A stretch of 51,513 nt of DNA, from contig JAITLM010000018.1 in NCBI GenBank assembly GCA_031277885.1, positions 1 to 51,513 of the forward strand. Reading direction: 5' to 3'. Under the pieces are notes generated by a model, which saw nothing but the letters and a program-made list of their open reading frames with translations, was not told where the DNA came from and ran no database searches. Position 1 is the first letter of the stretch. Each line of letters opens with the position of its first letter. The position numbers and the translations under genes were made by a program. The DNA is from Microbacterium sp. GTDB taxonomy: Bacteria; Actinomycetota; Actinomycetes; Actinomycetales; Microbacteriaceae. Below, one piece after another: positions 17,200 to 31,364 of the stretch.

Positions 17200-17205
17200 T
17201 AGGGT
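17200..17205 (+). promoter_or_regulatory. Putative leaderless -10 of the MoxR operon
   Basis: TAGGGT lies 6 nt before the ATG at 17212. The GAGGG between could also act as a weak ribosome binding site. Confidence 0.45.
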
Positions 17206-17211
17206 GAGGGC

Positions 17212-17922
17212 ATGGTCCGCGACGACCCGCGAATTCGCACGTCTCCGCTTGCGGGAGCATTCGCGGGCGTGGTTCTCCTTGCTGCGCTGCTGATGGCGAT
17301 CGCCGCCCTGCAGGGCGTGCCGCAGTTCGGCGATGTCGCGGTCGAGCACCGGAATCCGCCGCCCACCCCCACGACCGGCACGCAGACGCCGGGCGGAGCA
17401 CTCGTCCCGCAGCCTCCCGACAGCCCGGTGCTCGGCGTCATCGTCGCGGTCATCGAGCTCGTGATCGCCGCGGGTTTCCTCGCGCTTCTCGCATGGCTGT
17501 TCTGGCGGCTGGTCCGGGCGCTGTGGACCGCCCGCCCGTTGAGCCGCGAGACGGGCGGCGCCGGCGATGCCGGCACGGGGGCCGTCGCCGGGGACGAGCC
17601 CGTGGACGCGGGGGCGATCCGCAGTGCTGCCGCCGATGCGCAGCAGGCGATCGACGCACACCGCGACCCCGGCGACGCGATCGTCGCCGCATGGGTGCAG
17701 CTCGAAGACGCAGCCGCCCGCGCGGGGCGGTCCCGTCGCCCGTCCGAGACACCGGCGGAGTTCGCCGTGCGGATCCTGCGTCGGCGGCCGGGCGTGGACG
17801 TCGAGCTCGAGACGCTGCTGGCGCTGTACGAATCCGTGCGGTTCGGTGGCGACCGAGCCGACGAGAGCGGGCGTGAGACCGCGCGACGGTGCCTCGCGGT
17901 CGTCGAGGAGGCGTGGCGATGA
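17212..17922 (+). CDS. DUF4129 domain membrane protein
   Basis: A 236-aa protein with two membrane helices (about 13-38 and 73-100), a Pro/Thr-rich loop between them that is probably external, and a cytoplasmic DUF4129 domain (about 140-236). The domain shows the AIVAAWVQLEDAAARAGRSRRPSETPAEFAVRIL pattern of this family. DUF4129 proteins travel with MoxR ATPases, DUF58 proteins and often transglutaminases, and their role is undefined. It is the first of five genes that overlap by 4 nt each, so it should be made with the MoxR machinery. Its -10 sits 6 nt before the ATG. Confidence 0.83.
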   Translation: MVRDDPRIRTSPLAGAFAGVVLLAALLMAIAALQGVPQFGDVAVEHRNPPPTPTTGTQTPGGALVPQPPDSPVLGVIVAVIELVIAAGFLALLAWLFWRLVRALWTARPLSRETGGAGDAGTGAVAGDEPVDAGAIRSAAADAQQAIDAHRDPGDAIVAAWVQLEDAAARAGRSRRPSETPAEFAVRILRRRPGVDVELETLLALYESVRFGGDRADESGRETARRCLAVVEEAWR

Positions 17923-18392
17923 GGCGCTGGATCGTGCTGATCGTCCTCTGGATCGTCCTCGGCGTTCCGGTAGCGCTGCTGCTCGACTTCCTCGGCGTCC
18001 CGCTTCCTTTCGGCATCGCGTGGATCCTCGTCTTCGCGGCCGCGCTCCTCATCGCGCAGCAGAGCTTCCTCGATGAGTCCGGCCCATGGCCGCCTCCGGC
18101 CCCGGAGCAGTTCCAGCGGGGCTCGGACGTGTCCCGGCTCGCCTGGGCCATCGACACCCGCACGGGAGTCGTGGGGATGTCGCTGCGCCGTCGGGTCACC
18201 GCGCTCGCGGATCGCCGGCTGCGCGAACACGGCCTGTCCCTCGAGCGCGACGACGCCGCAGCGATCGACGCGATCCTCGGGCCAGGAGCCCACGCCGCCC
18301 TCACCGTCGCCGAGCTGCGCAGCCCCGACCTCGATCGGCTCCTGCACGCCTTGGAATCCCCGTCCGTCCCGTCGAATCCGGAGAGAGCATGA
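17919..18392 (+). CDS. Membrane protein of the MoxR operon
   Basis: A 157-aa protein with two N-terminal membrane helices (about 4-25 and 28-48) and a cytoplasmic helical tail. I do not recognise a named domain. The tail includes a DTRTGVVGMSLRRRV segment and regular Leu/Ala heptads that may pair with partners. It overlaps the DUF4129 gene and the moxR gene by 4 nt each (ATGA), so tight coexpression is certain. In related actinobacterial clusters a protein of this type stands at the same place. The function is unknown, probably a membrane partner of the ATPase. Confidence 0.72.
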   Translation: MRRWIVLIVLWIVLGVPVALLLDFLGVPLPFGIAWILVFAAALLIAQQSFLDESGPWPPPAPEQFQRGSDVSRLAWAIDTRTGVVGMSLRRRVTALADRRLREHGLSLERDDAAAIDAILGPGAHAALTVAELRSPDLDRLLHALESPSVPSNPERA

Positions 18393-19387
18393 ACATCGAT
18401 CAGACCAGCGACGGCGACATCGCCGCGATCACCCGCACCGCATCCCGGGTGCTCGACGGCGTGCGCACCGCCGTGGTCGGCATGGACGAACCGCTCACGC
18501 TCGCCCTCGCCACGATCCTGGCCGGGGGGCACGTGCTCTTCGAGGACGTGCCCGGTCTGGGCAAGACGCTCGCGGCGCGCAGCCTGGCCGCAGCCCTCGG
18601 GCTGGAGTTCCGTCGGCTGCAGTGCACGCCGGACATGCTCCCGGGCGATGTCACCGGATCCTTCGTGTACGCGCCGGACTCGGGGGAGTTCCGCTTCCGC
18701 CCCGGACCGATCTTCACCGGCCTGCTGCTCGCGGACGAGATCAACCGCACCACGCCGAAGACCCAGTCGGCGATGCTCGAGGCGATGGCGGAGCGGCAGG
18801 TGACCGTCGAGGGACGTCGATACCCGCTGCCGGAGCCGTTCCACGTGATCGCGACGTCGAATCCGATCGAGTACGAGGGCACCTACTCGCTGCCCGAAGC
18901 CCAGCTGGACCGGTTCATGGTCCGTCTCGCCGTGGGCTACCCCGACCCGGAGAACGAGGCGGGGATCGTCGAGCAGCGCATCCGGCGACAGCGCGAGCAC
19001 ACCGATGTGGACGCCGTGATCGACGCGACGGAGCTGTTCGCGCTCCAGGCGGCGGTCGAGCGGATCCACGTCGAGGACGATCTGATCCGCTACGCGGTGC
19101 ATCTGGTCCGTGGCACCCGCACCGCGGCGAACGTGTCGGTCGGTGCGTCGCCGCGCGGATCCCAGGCGCTGATCCTGCTGGCGCGAGCGGTCGCGGCCAT
19201 CGAGGGCCGCGGCTACGTCCGTCCGGACGACGTCAAGCGCATCGCGATCCCGGTGCTCGCGCACCGTCTGACTCTCACGCCGCAGGCATGGGCGCAGGGC
19301 GTGGACCCCGCGGGCGTCGTCAGCGCGGTCGTGAACGCGACGCCCGTGCCGCCCACGGTGGCCGGAGCGGACGCGATCCGCCCATGA
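18389..19387 (+). CDS. MoxR family AAA+ ATPase
   Basis: A 332-aa AAA_3-type ATPase. Walker A is VPGLGKTL (54-61), Walker B is LLLADEINR, and the sensor region is HVIATSNPIEYEGTYSLPEAQLDRFM, the strongest MoxR signature. A C-terminal lid domain follows from about 225. MoxR proteins act as chaperones that insert cofactors or assemble extracytoplasmic complexes together with DUF58/VWA-like partners. The neighbouring DUF58 gene is the expected partner. The actual client is not shown by the window. The ATG overlaps the previous stop, and its own stop overlaps the DUF58 start. Confidence 0.93.
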   Translation: MNIDQTSDGDIAAITRTASRVLDGVRTAVVGMDEPLTLALATILAGGHVLFEDVPGLGKTLAARSLAAALGLEFRRLQCTPDMLPGDVTGSFVYAPDSGEFRFRPGPIFTGLLLADEINRTTPKTQSAMLEAMAERQVTVEGRRYPLPEPFHVIATSNPIEYEGTYSLPEAQLDRFMVRLAVGYPDPENEAGIVEQRIRRQREHTDVDAVIDATELFALQAAVERIHVEDDLIRYAVHLVRGTRTAANVSVGASPRGSQALILLARAVAAIEGRGYVRPDDVKRIAIPVLAHRLTLTPQAWAQGVDPAGVVSAVVNATPVPPTVAGADAIRP

Positions 19388-20691
19388 TCGGGACCCGCTC
19401 CACGCTGCGCGCGCCGCTGTCGTGGCAGCGCACACCGGTTCTCGCCGCGGCGTTCTGCGGAGCCGTGCTCCTGGCCGGCGCGGGCCTCGTGTTCGGACGC
19501 CCCGATGTGATCGCGGCCGGGCTCCCGCTCGCGCTCTCGGGGGTGTGGGCGCTGCTCCGACCGCCGCGCGCCTCATCGGCCGAGATCGCGCTGAGCCTGG
19601 ATGCCGAGGCCGGCGCGGACTCCGTCACCGGAGTGGTCGAGGTCTCCTCGGACGCGGAGTGGACCCAGCTCGCCGTCGATCAGGGCGGCGAGCGCACCGG
19701 AGAGGTGGAGACGAGCACCGGAGAGGCGGCTCGCACCCGCACCCGCATCCTGCACTCGGGGCCGTCCGAGGCCCTCGCCGTCACGGCCCGCGCGCTGCAC
19801 CATGACGGCGCCTGGGCCAGCGCGCCGACGCCGCGCGCCGCCGCCGTGTGGGCGGCGTCCCCCCGCACCCGGCGGATCGCCGAGCTTCCGCTCTCGTCGC
19901 GGCTGATCGGGCTGCACGGCGGTCACGACGGGCAGCGCGGCGGCAGCGGAGGCGACTTCCGCGACATCCATCCGTTCGCGCCGGGCGATGAGCTGCGCCG
20001 GGTGGACTGGCGGGCGACGGCGCGCATGGCGCGGCGCCCAGGCGACCTGCTCGTGCGCCGGACCAACGCGTTGAGCGACAGCGCGGTCGTGATCGCACTC
20101 GACACCGCGGACGACCTGGGCGCTGTCGTCGCGACCTGGGGGAGCGGCGCGACCGGACGCAGCGGGCCCACGTCGATGGATCTGGGACGGGAGGCGGCGC
20201 TCTCGGTCGCGAGCTCCGCGATCGGGGCCGGTGATCGTGTCGCCTTCCACGCGCTCTCGCCCGGCGGCCGCACCCTGCGCAGCGGATCCGGCGCACGGCA
20301 TCTCGAACGGCTGCGCGGCGTGATCGCGGGGACCGGCGCGGACGGCGACGGCACGCGCTACCGGCGCACACCGCCCGTGCCCCCTGGATCGATCGTGTTC
20401 GTGCTGTCCACCTTCTTCGACGGGGCTGCGGCCGATCTGGCGCTGCGGTGGAGCGCCGGCGGACAGGCCGTCGTCGCGATCGACGTGCTTCCGACGCCGC
20501 GCACACAGCGGCTCAGCCTCGCGCAGAGCCTCGCGATGCGGACGCTCCTGCTCGAGCGCGCCGGCGTACTCGACGACCTGCGGGGTGCCGGGGTCGAGGT
20601 GGTGTCCTGGGCGGCGGACGATCCGATGGCCGCGCTCCGGAGCGCGGCCCGCGGGGCACGGCGCGATCGGGGACGCGGGGTGCGCCGATGA
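19384..20691 (+). CDS. DUF58 domain protein
   Basis: A 435-aa protein with two N-terminal membrane helices (about 15-55) and a beta-rich middle. The DUF58 core carries DFRDIHPFAPGDELRRVDWRATAR, the defining motif of the family. The C-terminal half resembles a von Willebrand A fold (strand VVIALDTAD, with a later VFVLSTFFDG). DUF58 proteins accompany MoxR ATPases and are thought to present or receive clients. It overlaps moxR and the following membrane gene by 4 nt. Its place in the operon is canonical. Confidence 0.9.
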   Translation: MIGTRSTLRAPLSWQRTPVLAAAFCGAVLLAGAGLVFGRPDVIAAGLPLALSGVWALLRPPRASSAEIALSLDAEAGADSVTGVVEVSSDAEWTQLAVDQGGERTGEVETSTGEAARTRTRILHSGPSEALAVTARALHHDGAWASAPTPRAAAVWAASPRTRRIAELPLSSRLIGLHGGHDGQRGGSGGDFRDIHPFAPGDELRRVDWRATARMARRPGDLLVRRTNALSDSAVVIALDTADDLGAVVATWGSGATGRSGPTSMDLGREAALSVASSAIGAGDRVAFHALSPGGRTLRSGSGARHLERLRGVIAGTGADGDGTRYRRTPPVPPGSIVFVLSTFFDGAAADLALRWSAGGQAVVAIDVLPTPRTQRLSLAQSLAMRTLLLERAGVLDDLRGAGVEVVSWAADDPMAALRSAARGARRDRGRGVRR

Positions 20692-21290
20692 GGGGCCGGC
20701 ATGAGCTGACCGCGCCGGGTGCGGTGCCGGCACCCGTGCTGCGGTTCGGCGCGGCCGTCGTCATCATGGGCGGCGTGCTGCTGCTGAACCCGTTTCCGCT
20801 GTGGTGGTGGGTCGCCGGTGCGGCATCCGTGCTCTCCGTCGCCTTCCCGCGATCGATGGGCTCGTGGCTGGGCATCGCGTGCATGGCCCTGGGGATGATC
20901 CTGACCGAGCCGTCGCCCGGCCGCGCCGCGCTCGCCGTGCTGCTCATCCACGTCGCGCACGTGATCGCCTCCTGGGCCTGGGCGGTGCCGTGGCGCTCAC
21001 GCATCCGGCCGGCGGTGCTGCTGCCCGGCATCCGCCGGCTGCTCGTGATCCAGGCGATCGCGCAGGCGGTCGCTGCGCTCATGGCGCTCGCGGTTCCGCC
21101 GCTGCACGGGCCGGGTTTCGCCTGGCTGGCGCCGCTCGGAGCCGCGGTGCTGACGGGGGCCAGCGCGATCGCGCTGCGGGTCTCGCTGGGGCCGGATCCG
21201 GTGCGGCGGGCCGCGTCGGGCGCCGCCGCCGGGGGCGATGCGAGGCCCTCCGCGGGCGCTCCCGGAGCCAATGTCGGTGGCCCCTCCTAG
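20688..21290 (+). CDS. Integral membrane protein closing the MoxR operon
   Basis: A 200-aa hydrophobic protein with about six predicted membrane helices (near 18-36, 38-53, 58-75, 80-99, 114-133 and 142-163) and a flexible Ala/Gly-rich tail. No conserved domain is recognised. It overlaps the DUF58 stop by 4 nt and is the last of the five coupled genes. No transglutaminase or glycosyl hydrolase follows, unlike many related clusters. There is no good terminator before uvrA, whose leaderless -10 starts 2 nt before this gene's stop codon ends. Confidence 0.72.
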   Translation: MRGRHELTAPGAVPAPVLRFGAAVVIMGGVLLLNPFPLWWWVAGAASVLSVAFPRSMGSWLGIACMALGMILTEPSPGRAALAVLLIHVAHVIASWAWAVPWRSRIRPAVLLPGIRRLLVIQAIAQAVAALMALAVPPLHGPGFAWLAPLGAAVLTGASAIALRVSLGPDPVRRAASGAAAGGDARPSAGAPGANVGGPS

Positions 21291-21293
21291 ACT
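21288..21293 (+). promoter_or_regulatory. Putative leaderless -10 of uvrA
   Basis: TAGACT overlaps the stop codon of the preceding gene and lies 6 nt before the GTG at 21300. No Shine-Dalgarno is present, and I see no LexA box. Confidence 0.5.
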
Positions 21294-21299
21294 TGACGG

Positions 21300-24217
<2,918 letters not shown>

Positions 24218-24218
<1 letters not shown>

Positions 24219-26230
24219 TGGCAGAACAACTCCCGTACAAGCCGAGACCGGGGGAGATCCCCACCGATCCCGGCGTGTACCGGTTCCGCGACGCGCAGGG
24301 ACGGGTGCTCTACGTCGGCAAGGCGAAGAACCTCCGTCAGCGGCTGTCGAACTACTTCGCTCCGTTGCGGACGCTGCACGAGCGCACGCGGCGGATGGTC
24401 ACCACGGCCGCGTCCGTGGAATGGACCGTGGTGCCCACGGACGTCGACTCGCTGCAGCTCGAGTACATGTGGATCAAGGAGTTCGATCCGCCGTTCAACG
24501 TGCGCTACAAGGACGACAAGTCCTACCCGTTCATGGCGATCACGCTCGCGGACGAGGCGCCGCGCGTGATCGTCACCCGGAACCGGCGGATCCCCGGCGC
24601 CAAGTACTTCGGGCCGTATCCCAAGGTGTGGGCGGTGCACGACACGATCGACCTGATGATCAAGGTGTTCCCGATCCGCACCTGCAGCGACGCCAGCTAT
24701 CGCAAGGCGATGCAGACAGGGCGCCCGTGCTTCCCCGGGCAGATCGGCAAGTGCGGCGGGCCGTGCTCCATGAAGGTGTCGATCGCCGAGCACCGTGCCA
24801 TGGTCGACGACTTCATCGCGTTCATGGAGGGCGGGGACGAGCGGTTCACCCGCGATCTGACGCGGCGCATGCACGAGGCCTCGGCGGCGATGGACTACGA
24901 GAGCGCGGCGAAGTACCGTGACCAGCTCGCGTCGATCGACGCGGTGCTGGGCCGCAGCGCCCTGGTGCTCCCGCAGGACGAGGACGCGGATCTGTTCGGC
25001 ATCGCCGAGGACGAGCTGTCCGCCGCGATCCAGCACTTCGTGATCCGCGGAGGGCGCGTGCGGGGTGTGCGCGCATCGACGCTCGACAAGGAGATCGACA
25101 TCTCCGGCGCCGAGCTCGTGGACCAGATCCTGCAGCGCACCTACGGCGAAGCGAGCGGGGAGCAGGTGCCGCGGCGCGTGCTGGTGCCGGCGATGCCCGA
25201 GGACGCGGCGGAGCTCGAGGAGTGGCTGCGCGCGCGGCGCGGCAAGAAGGTCGAGATCGCCGTCGCACAGCGCGGCCAGCGCGCGGAGCTCATGCGCAAC
25301 GCCACGCTGAACGCGCAGCAGGCGCTGATCCGCCATAAGACCCGTCGCTCCAGCGACTACTCGACGCGCACGCAGGCGCTCACCGATCTGCAGGACGCGC
25401 TCGGCCTCGACGAGGCCCCGCTCCGCATCGAATGCTTCGACATCTCGCATCTCGGCGGCACGAACGTGGTGGCCTCGATGGTCGTCTTCGAGGACGGCCT
25501 GCCGCGCAAGGATCAGTACCGCTCGTTCAACATCGCCGAGACCACCGATGACACCGACTCGATGTACCAGGTGCTGCGTCGCCGCCTCGCCCACATCGAC
25601 GCACCTGAGGAGGTCGAGGCGACGGCGGTGGTCGCCGAGGCCGGCGAGTCTCCCGGAGAGGCGGAGGAGCTGGTCGTGATGGAGCGCCGCAAGCCGCGCT
25701 TCGCGTACCCGCCCCAACTGCTGATCGTCGACGGAGGAAAGCCGCAGGTCGAGGCGGCGGCGCGTGCACTGCGCGACGCCGGCCGGACCGAGATCGGCCT
25801 GTGCGGCATCGCCAAGAGGCTCGAGGAGCTGTGGCTGCCGGGGGAGGAGTACCCGGTCATCCTGCCCCGCACGAGCGAGGCCCTCTACCTCGTCCAGCGA
25901 CTCCGCGACGAGGCGCACCGCTTCGCGATCACCCACCAGCGCAAGCGCCGCAAGCGCGACATCGCGTCGATCCTCGGTGAGGTCCCCGGCCTCGGCGCGG
26001 CGCGGATCAAGACGCTGCTGCGGCACTTCGGGTCGGTCGCGGCGCTGCGACGTGCGGGTTCTGCCGAGATCCAGGAGGTGCAGGGGATCGGGCCGGCCCT
26101 CGCGGAAGCGATCCGCGCCCATCTCGCGGGATCCTCGTCAGGCGCATCCGGAACCGCAGACGGCCCCGAGTCGGTCCTCGTCGGGGGCGGATCCGATTCC
26201 GATGCCTCACAGGCCGCGCCTACTGGCTAG
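24218..26230 (+). CDS. uvrC: Excinuclease ABC subunit C
   Basis: UvrC (670 aa) makes both cuts around the lesion. The N-terminal GIY-YIG nuclease is in [18 protein letters not shown]. The UVR motif that binds UvrB lies near 205-240. The RNase H-like endonuclease is in the centre ([24 protein letters not shown]), with tandem helix-hairpin-helix DNA-binding elements at the end ([18 protein letters not shown]). The ATG at 24218 is preferred over an in-frame TTG 3 nt upstream. A Gly/Ser-rich tail of about 40 residues follows the HhH domain and has no known role. Confidence 0.97.
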
Positions 26231-26232
26231 GC
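26227..26232 (+). promoter_or_regulatory. Putative -10 of rapZ
   Basis: TAGGCT overlaps the uvrC stop and predicts a start near 26239 with a short leader holding GAGGAGGAG. Confidence 0.4.
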
Positions 26233-26257
26233 TGGACGAGAGCGAGGAGGAGAGCAG

Positions 26258-27127
26258 ATGAGCGCCGACCAGGGTGAGTTCCTGATCGTCACCGGAATGT
26301 CGGGCGCGGGGCGCTCGACCGTCGCGAACGCTCTCGAGGACCTGGGCTGGTACGTGGTCGACAACCTGCCGCCGCAGATGCTCCGCCCGCTGCTCGATCT
26401 CGCCAATCTCGGCGGCGCGGCGCTGCCCAAGGTGGCCGCCGTCGTCGACGTGCGCGGGCGCGATCTCTTCGACGGCTTCCCCGGCGTGGCGCGTGCGCTG
26501 CGCGAGCACGGCTCCGTGCAGGTGGTGTTCCTCGACGCCGTCGACGACGTGCTGGTGCGGCGCTTCGAATCGGTGCGACGCCCGCACCCGCTGCAAGGCG
26601 ACGGCACGCTGCTCGACGGCATCCGCACGGAGCGGACGCGGGTCGCGCCCCTGCGCGAAGCCGCCGACATCATCATCGACACGTCGAACCTGAACGTGCA
26701 CCAGCTGGCCACCAAGGTCAACGAGGTGTTCGCCGAGGAGGGCGCCGCGCGCCACAAGCTCACGGTCATGAGCTTCGGCTTCAAATACGGCCTTCCCTCG
26801 GACGCCGACCTCGTGGCCGACATGCGCTTCCTGCCCAACCCGTTCTGGATCGACGAGCTGCGCGGCTCCACGGGCCTCGACTCCGAGGTCCGCGACTACG
26901 TCCTCACCCGGGACGGGGCGCAGGAGTTCCTCGACGCGTACACGGCCGCACTGCGTCCGGTCCTCGAGGGCTATCAGCGCGAGAACAAGAGCCACTCGAT
27001 GGTCGCCATCGGCTGCACGGGCGGCAAACACCGTTCGGTGGCGATGGTCGAAGAGCTCGCCGCGCGTCTGGGACAGATCCCGGGCGTCGCGGTGACCGTC
27101 CGTCACCGCGATCTCGGGCGAGAGTGA
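26258..27127 (+). CDS. rapZ: RapZ family nucleotide-binding protein
   Basis: A 289-aa P-loop protein (formerly YvcJ/YhbJ). The P-loop GMSGAGRST is at 13-21, with Arg in place of Lys as in this family. YVVDNLPPQM follows, and the C-terminal domain carries GCTGGKHRSV, the small-molecule or RNA-binding end. In E. coli RapZ guides decay of a small RNA that controls GlmS; in actinobacteria that circuit is absent and its function is less clear. The start follows a strong GAGGAGGAG. It stands between uvrC and whiA, the conserved actinobacterial place, but yvcK is missing from between rapZ and whiA. Confidence 0.95.
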   Translation: MSADQGEFLIVTGMSGAGRSTVANALEDLGWYVVDNLPPQMLRPLLDLANLGGAALPKVAAVVDVRGRDLFDGFPGVARALREHGSVQVVFLDAVDDVLVRRFESVRRPHPLQGDGTLLDGIRTERTRVAPLREAADIIIDTSNLNVHQLATKVNEVFAEEGAARHKLTVMSFGFKYGLPSDADLVADMRFLPNPFWIDELRGSTGLDSEVRDYVLTRDGAQEFLDAYTAALRPVLEGYQRENKSHSMVAIGCTGGKHRSVAMVEELAARLGQIPGVAVTVRHRDLGRE

Positions 27128-27133
27128 GGCGGG

Positions 27134-27162
27134 CCCGGCCGGTGGTGAGCGCTTCGGCCGGG
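27134..27162 (+). terminator. Possible terminator after rapZ
   Basis: CCCGGCCG pairs with CGGCCGGG across 13 nt. There is no T-run, and the whiA -10 follows at once, so it could also be a regulatory palindrome. Confidence 0.4.
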
Positions 27163-27168
27163 TAAGCT
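27163..27168 (+). promoter_or_regulatory. Putative whiA -10
   Basis: TAAGCT predicts a start near 27175 and a leader of about 40 nt containing AGAAGGAGA. Confidence 0.4.
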
Positions 27169-27213
27169 GATCCCTTGTGCCGAGATCCGGCGCCGCCCGT
27201 GAGAAGGAGACCC

Positions 27214-28191
27214 GTGGCACTCACCACCGACGTCAAGGCCGAGCTCGTCAGCATCCGGAACGCACCCCCCTCGGTGCGCGTCGCGGAGGTGACGGCGGTG
27301 CTGAGGTTCGCCGGGGGGCTGCACCAGATCGCCAACCGCATCGCGGTCGAGGCCGAGGTGGATGCGGAGCTGCTCGCGCGTCGCGTCGCGCGCGATCTCG
27401 CGGAGCTGTTCGGGGTCCGTCCCGAGATCGCCCCGATCCAGGGCGCGTCCAGCCACGACGGCGCGAAGTTCGCCGTGCGCGTGATCGCGGCAGGCGAGAC
27501 CCTCGCCCGCCAGACCGGTCTGCTCGACCAGCGCCGTCGCCCCGTGCGCGGCCTGCCCAACCGTCTCACCACCGGATCCAGGGAAGAGCTGGCCGGCCTG
27601 TGGCGCGGCGCCTTCCTCGCCGCCGGCTCTCTCAGCGAGCCCGGCCGCTCCGCCGTGCTCGAGGTGGCCTGCCCGTCGTCGGAGGCGGCCATGGCTCTCG
27701 TCGGCGCCGCGCACCGCATCGGCATCGCCGCGAAGGCGCGCGAGGTCCGCGGGATGCCGCGCGTCGTGATCCGCGAGCCCGAGGGCATCCGTGCCGTGCT
27801 CGCCCTGATGGGCGCCTCCAAGACCGCCGCCGCGTGGGAGGAGATGCGCCAGCGCCGCGAGGTGCGCGCGGGCGTCAACCGTCTCGTCAACTTCGACGAC
27901 GCCAACCTCCGCCGTTCCGCGCAGGCCGCCGTCGCCGCCTGCGCCCGCGTCGAGCGCGCGCTGGAGATCCTCGGCGAGGACGTGCCGGAGCACCTGCGCA
28001 CGGCGGGCGCCCTGCGTCTCGCGCACCGTGACGCCAGCCTCGACGAACTCGGCCACCACGCCGACCCGCCCCTCACGAAGGACGCCGTCGCAGGCCGCAT
28101 CCGCCGCCTGCTCGCGATGGCCGACAAGCGCGCGCAGACCGAGGGGATCCCCGGCACGGAGGCCGCGGTTCCCGCCGGTCTCGACGTCTGA
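27214..28191 (+). CDS. whiA: DNA-binding protein WhiA
   Basis: WhiA (325 aa) joins a degenerate LAGLIDADG homing-endonuclease fold (about 1-215) to a C-terminal helix-turn-helix. Landmarks are [17 protein letters not shown] in the endonuclease-like part, [18 protein letters not shown] in the middle and [18 protein letters not shown] in the HTH. In Streptomyces it works with WhiB to start sporulation septation. In non-sporulating actinobacteria it is linked to cell division or chromosome segregation. The start is a GTG after a strong AGAAGGAGA. A large terminator follows. Confidence 0.95.
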   Translation: MALTTDVKAELVSIRNAPPSVRVAEVTAVLRFAGGLHQIANRIAVEAEVDAELLARRVARDLAELFGVRPEIAPIQGASSHDGAKFAVRVIAAGETLARQTGLLDQRRRPVRGLPNRLTTGSREELAGLWRGAFLAAGSLSEPGRSAVLEVACPSSEAAMALVGAAHRIGIAAKAREVRGMPRVVIREPEGIRAVLALMGASKTAAAWEEMRQRREVRAGVNRLVNFDDANLRRSAQAAVAACARVERALEILGEDVPEHLRTAGALRLAHRDASLDELGHHADPPLTKDAVAGRIRRLLAMADKRAQTEGIPGTEAAVPAGLDV

Positions 28192-28201
28192 GACGCCGTA
28201 T

Positions 28202-28251
28202 CGAGGGCCTGCGTTCCGGTCTGTGGAAACACGCCCGGACGCAGGCCCTCG
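28202..28251 (+). terminator. whiA terminator
   Basis: A stem of about 17 bp (CGAGGGCCTGCG arm) with one bulged T and a loop of about 14 nt lies 10 nt beyond the stop. Confidence 0.75.
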
Positions 28252-28389
28252 TCGGTGTCACATCCGGAAGGATCCGGACATTCCGCGCGTTGCCGTCATT
28301 AGGATGAAAGACGTCCGCCCCGTGCGCACCACCGCGTTCCGGGGGACCGGCAAGCGCCGCGAGCGCGGCGCGGATTGGATGAAATCGAC

Positions 28390-29016
28390 ATGGCGATCTA
28401 CACGCTGCCCGACCTTCCGTACGATTTCGCGGCTCTCGAGCCGCACATCAGCGGCAAGATCATGGAGCTGCACCATGACAAGCACCACGCCGCCTACGTC
28501 GCCGGAGCGAACGCGGCGCTGGAGCAGCTGGCGGAGGCCCGCGAGACCGGGAACTTCGCGAATGTGAACCGACTCGAGAAGGACCTCGCGTTCCACCTCG
28601 GCGGACACGTCAACCACTCGATCTTCTGGACCAACCTGTCGCCGAACGGCGGCGGTCAGCCCGAAGGCGAGCTGAAGGCCGCCATCGAGGAGTTCTTCGG
28701 CTCGTTCGAGAAGTTCCAGGCGCACTTCACCGCCGCGGCCATGGGCATCCAGGGCTCCGGCTGGGCCGTGCTGAGCTGGGACCCGATCGGCGCCCGCCTG
28801 ATCATCCAGCAGCTGTTCGACCAGCAGGGCAACACCGCGCAGGGCACGGTGCCGCTGTTCCAGCTGGACATGTGGGAGCACGCCTTCTACCTGGACTACC
28901 TGAACGTCAAGGCCGACTACGTCAAGGCCGCGTGGAACATCGCGAACTGGGAGAACGTCGCCCAGCGCTTCGCTGCCGCGCGCGAGAAGACCAACGGACT
29001 GCTGGTACTGTCGTAA
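28390..29016 (+). CDS. sodA: Superoxide dismutase (Mn/Fe family)
   Basis: A 208-aa member of the Mn/Fe superoxide dismutase family, which turns superoxide into peroxide and oxygen. Metal ligands are His28 in ELHHDKHH, a His in [10 protein letters not shown], and Asp and His in [11 protein letters not shown]. The [14 protein letters not shown] segment is typical. The Gln/His pattern ([18 protein letters not shown]) leans to manganese but metal choice is not certain. There is no signal peptide. The ATG at 28390 lies after a leader of roughly 75-80 nt downstream of a TAGGAT at 28300. It is monocistronic, with terminators on both sides. Confidence 0.96.
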   Translation: MAIYTLPDLPYDFAALEPHISGKIMELHHDKHHAAYVAGANAALEQLAEARETGNFANVNRLEKDLAFHLGGHVNHSIFWTNLSPNGGGQPEGELKAAIEEFFGSFEKFQAHFTAAAMGIQGSGWAVLSWDPIGARLIIQQLFDQQGNTAQGTVPLFQLDMWEHAFYLDYLNVKADYVKAAWNIANWENVAQRFAAAREKTNGLLVLS

Positions 29017-29022
29017 AAGATG

Positions 29023-30127
<1,105 letters not shown>

Positions 30128-30137
30128 GCTCATATCC

Positions 30138-31364
30138 ATGACTCTGCGCACCCTCGAATCCCTGAAGGAATCGGTCGGTTCGCTCGACGGAACACGCGTC
30201 ATCGTCCGTTGTGACCTCAACGTCCCCCTGCGGGACGGGGTCATCACGGACGATGGCCGTGTTCGAGCGTCGGTGCCGACCCTCAAGGCCCTCATCGACC
30301 AGGGGGCCCGCGTGATCGTGTGCTCCCACCTCGGTCGTCCTGAGGGCGCCCCCGACCCGCAGTACAGCCTGGCGCCCGTCGCGGCGCGTCTGGGCGAGCT
30401 GCTCGGGCAGCCGGTCGCGTTCGCGGCGGACACCGTCGGCGCCTCGGCGCAGGAGACGGTCGCGGCCCTGCAGCCCGGCGGCGTCGTCGTGCTCGAGAAC
30501 CTCCGCTTCAACCCGGGGGAGACCTCGAAGGACGACGCGGAGCGCCGCGCCTTCGCGGAGCAGCTCGCCGCCCTCGGCGACGCGCTCGTCTCCGACGGGT
30601 TCGGCGTCGTTCACCGCAAGCAGGCCAGCGTCTACGACCTCGCGCAGATCCTGCCGTCCGCGGCCGGACTGCTCATCGAAGCCGAGCTGAAGGTCCTGGA
30701 CCGCCTCACCGAGAACCCCGAGCGCCCCTACACGGTCGTGCTCGGCGGATCCAAGGTCTCCGACAAGCTCGGCGTGATCTCGCACCTGCTGCCGCGGGTA
30801 GACCGCCTGCTCGTCGGCGGCGGCATGCTGTTCACGTTCCTTGCGGCACAGGGCCACGCGGTCGCCTCCAGCCTGCTGGAGAAGGACCAGCTCGACACCG
30901 TGCGCGGCTACATCGCCGAGGCGGCCGAGCGCGGCGTGGAGCTCGTGCTCCCCACCGACGTGGTCGTCGCGGCCTCGTTCTCCGCGGATGCGGCCCACGA
31001 GGTCGCCGCCGCCGACGCGATCGAGGCGACGTCCTTCGGCGCCTCGGGCATCGGACTCGACATCGGGCCCGACACCGCCGCGCGCTTCGCGGACGCGATC
31101 CGCGGATCGAGGACCGTGTTCTGGAACGGGCCGATGGGCGTGTTCGAGTTCCCGGCGTTCGCCGCCGGCACCAAGGCCGTCGCGCAGGCGCTGACCGAGG
31201 CGGACGGACTGAGCGTCGTCGGCGGCGGCGACTCCGCCGCGGCCGTGCGTCAGCTCGGTTTCGCGGATGACCAGTTCGGTCACATCTCGACGGGCGGAGG
31301 CGCGAGCCTCGAATTCCTCGAAGGCAAGAAGCTTCCCGGACTGGAGGTCCTCGGATGGGTGTGA
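30138..31364 (+). CDS. pgk: Phosphoglycerate kinase
   Basis: Pgk (408 aa) makes ATP from 1,3-bisphosphoglycerate. The N-terminal substrate site is [12 protein letters not shown], with SHLGRPEG next. The nucleotide domain shows [10 protein letters not shown] and the phosphate loop [11 protein letters not shown] near the end. [16 protein letters not shown] lies in between. The actinobacterial length is normal. It begins 10 nt after gap, and its last 10 nt overlap the start of tpiA, so the three glycolytic genes are cotranslated. Confidence 0.97.
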   Translation: MTLRTLESLKESVGSLDGTRVIVRCDLNVPLRDGVITDDGRVRASVPTLKALIDQGARVIVCSHLGRPEGAPDPQYSLAPVAARLGELLGQPVAFAADTVGASAQETVAALQPGGVVVLENLRFNPGETSKDDAERRAFAEQLAALGDALVSDGFGVVHRKQASVYDLAQILPSAAGLLIEAELKVLDRLTENPERPYTVVLGGSKVSDKLGVISHLLPRVDRLLVGGGMLFTFLAAQGHAVASSLLEKDQLDTVRGYIAEAAERGVELVLPTDVVVAASFSADAAHEVAAADAIEATSFGASGIGLDIGPDTAARFADAIRGSRTVFWNGPMGVFEFPAFAAGTKAVAQALTEADGLSVVGGGDSAAAVRQLGFADDQFGHISTGGGASLEFLEGKKLPGLEVLGWV

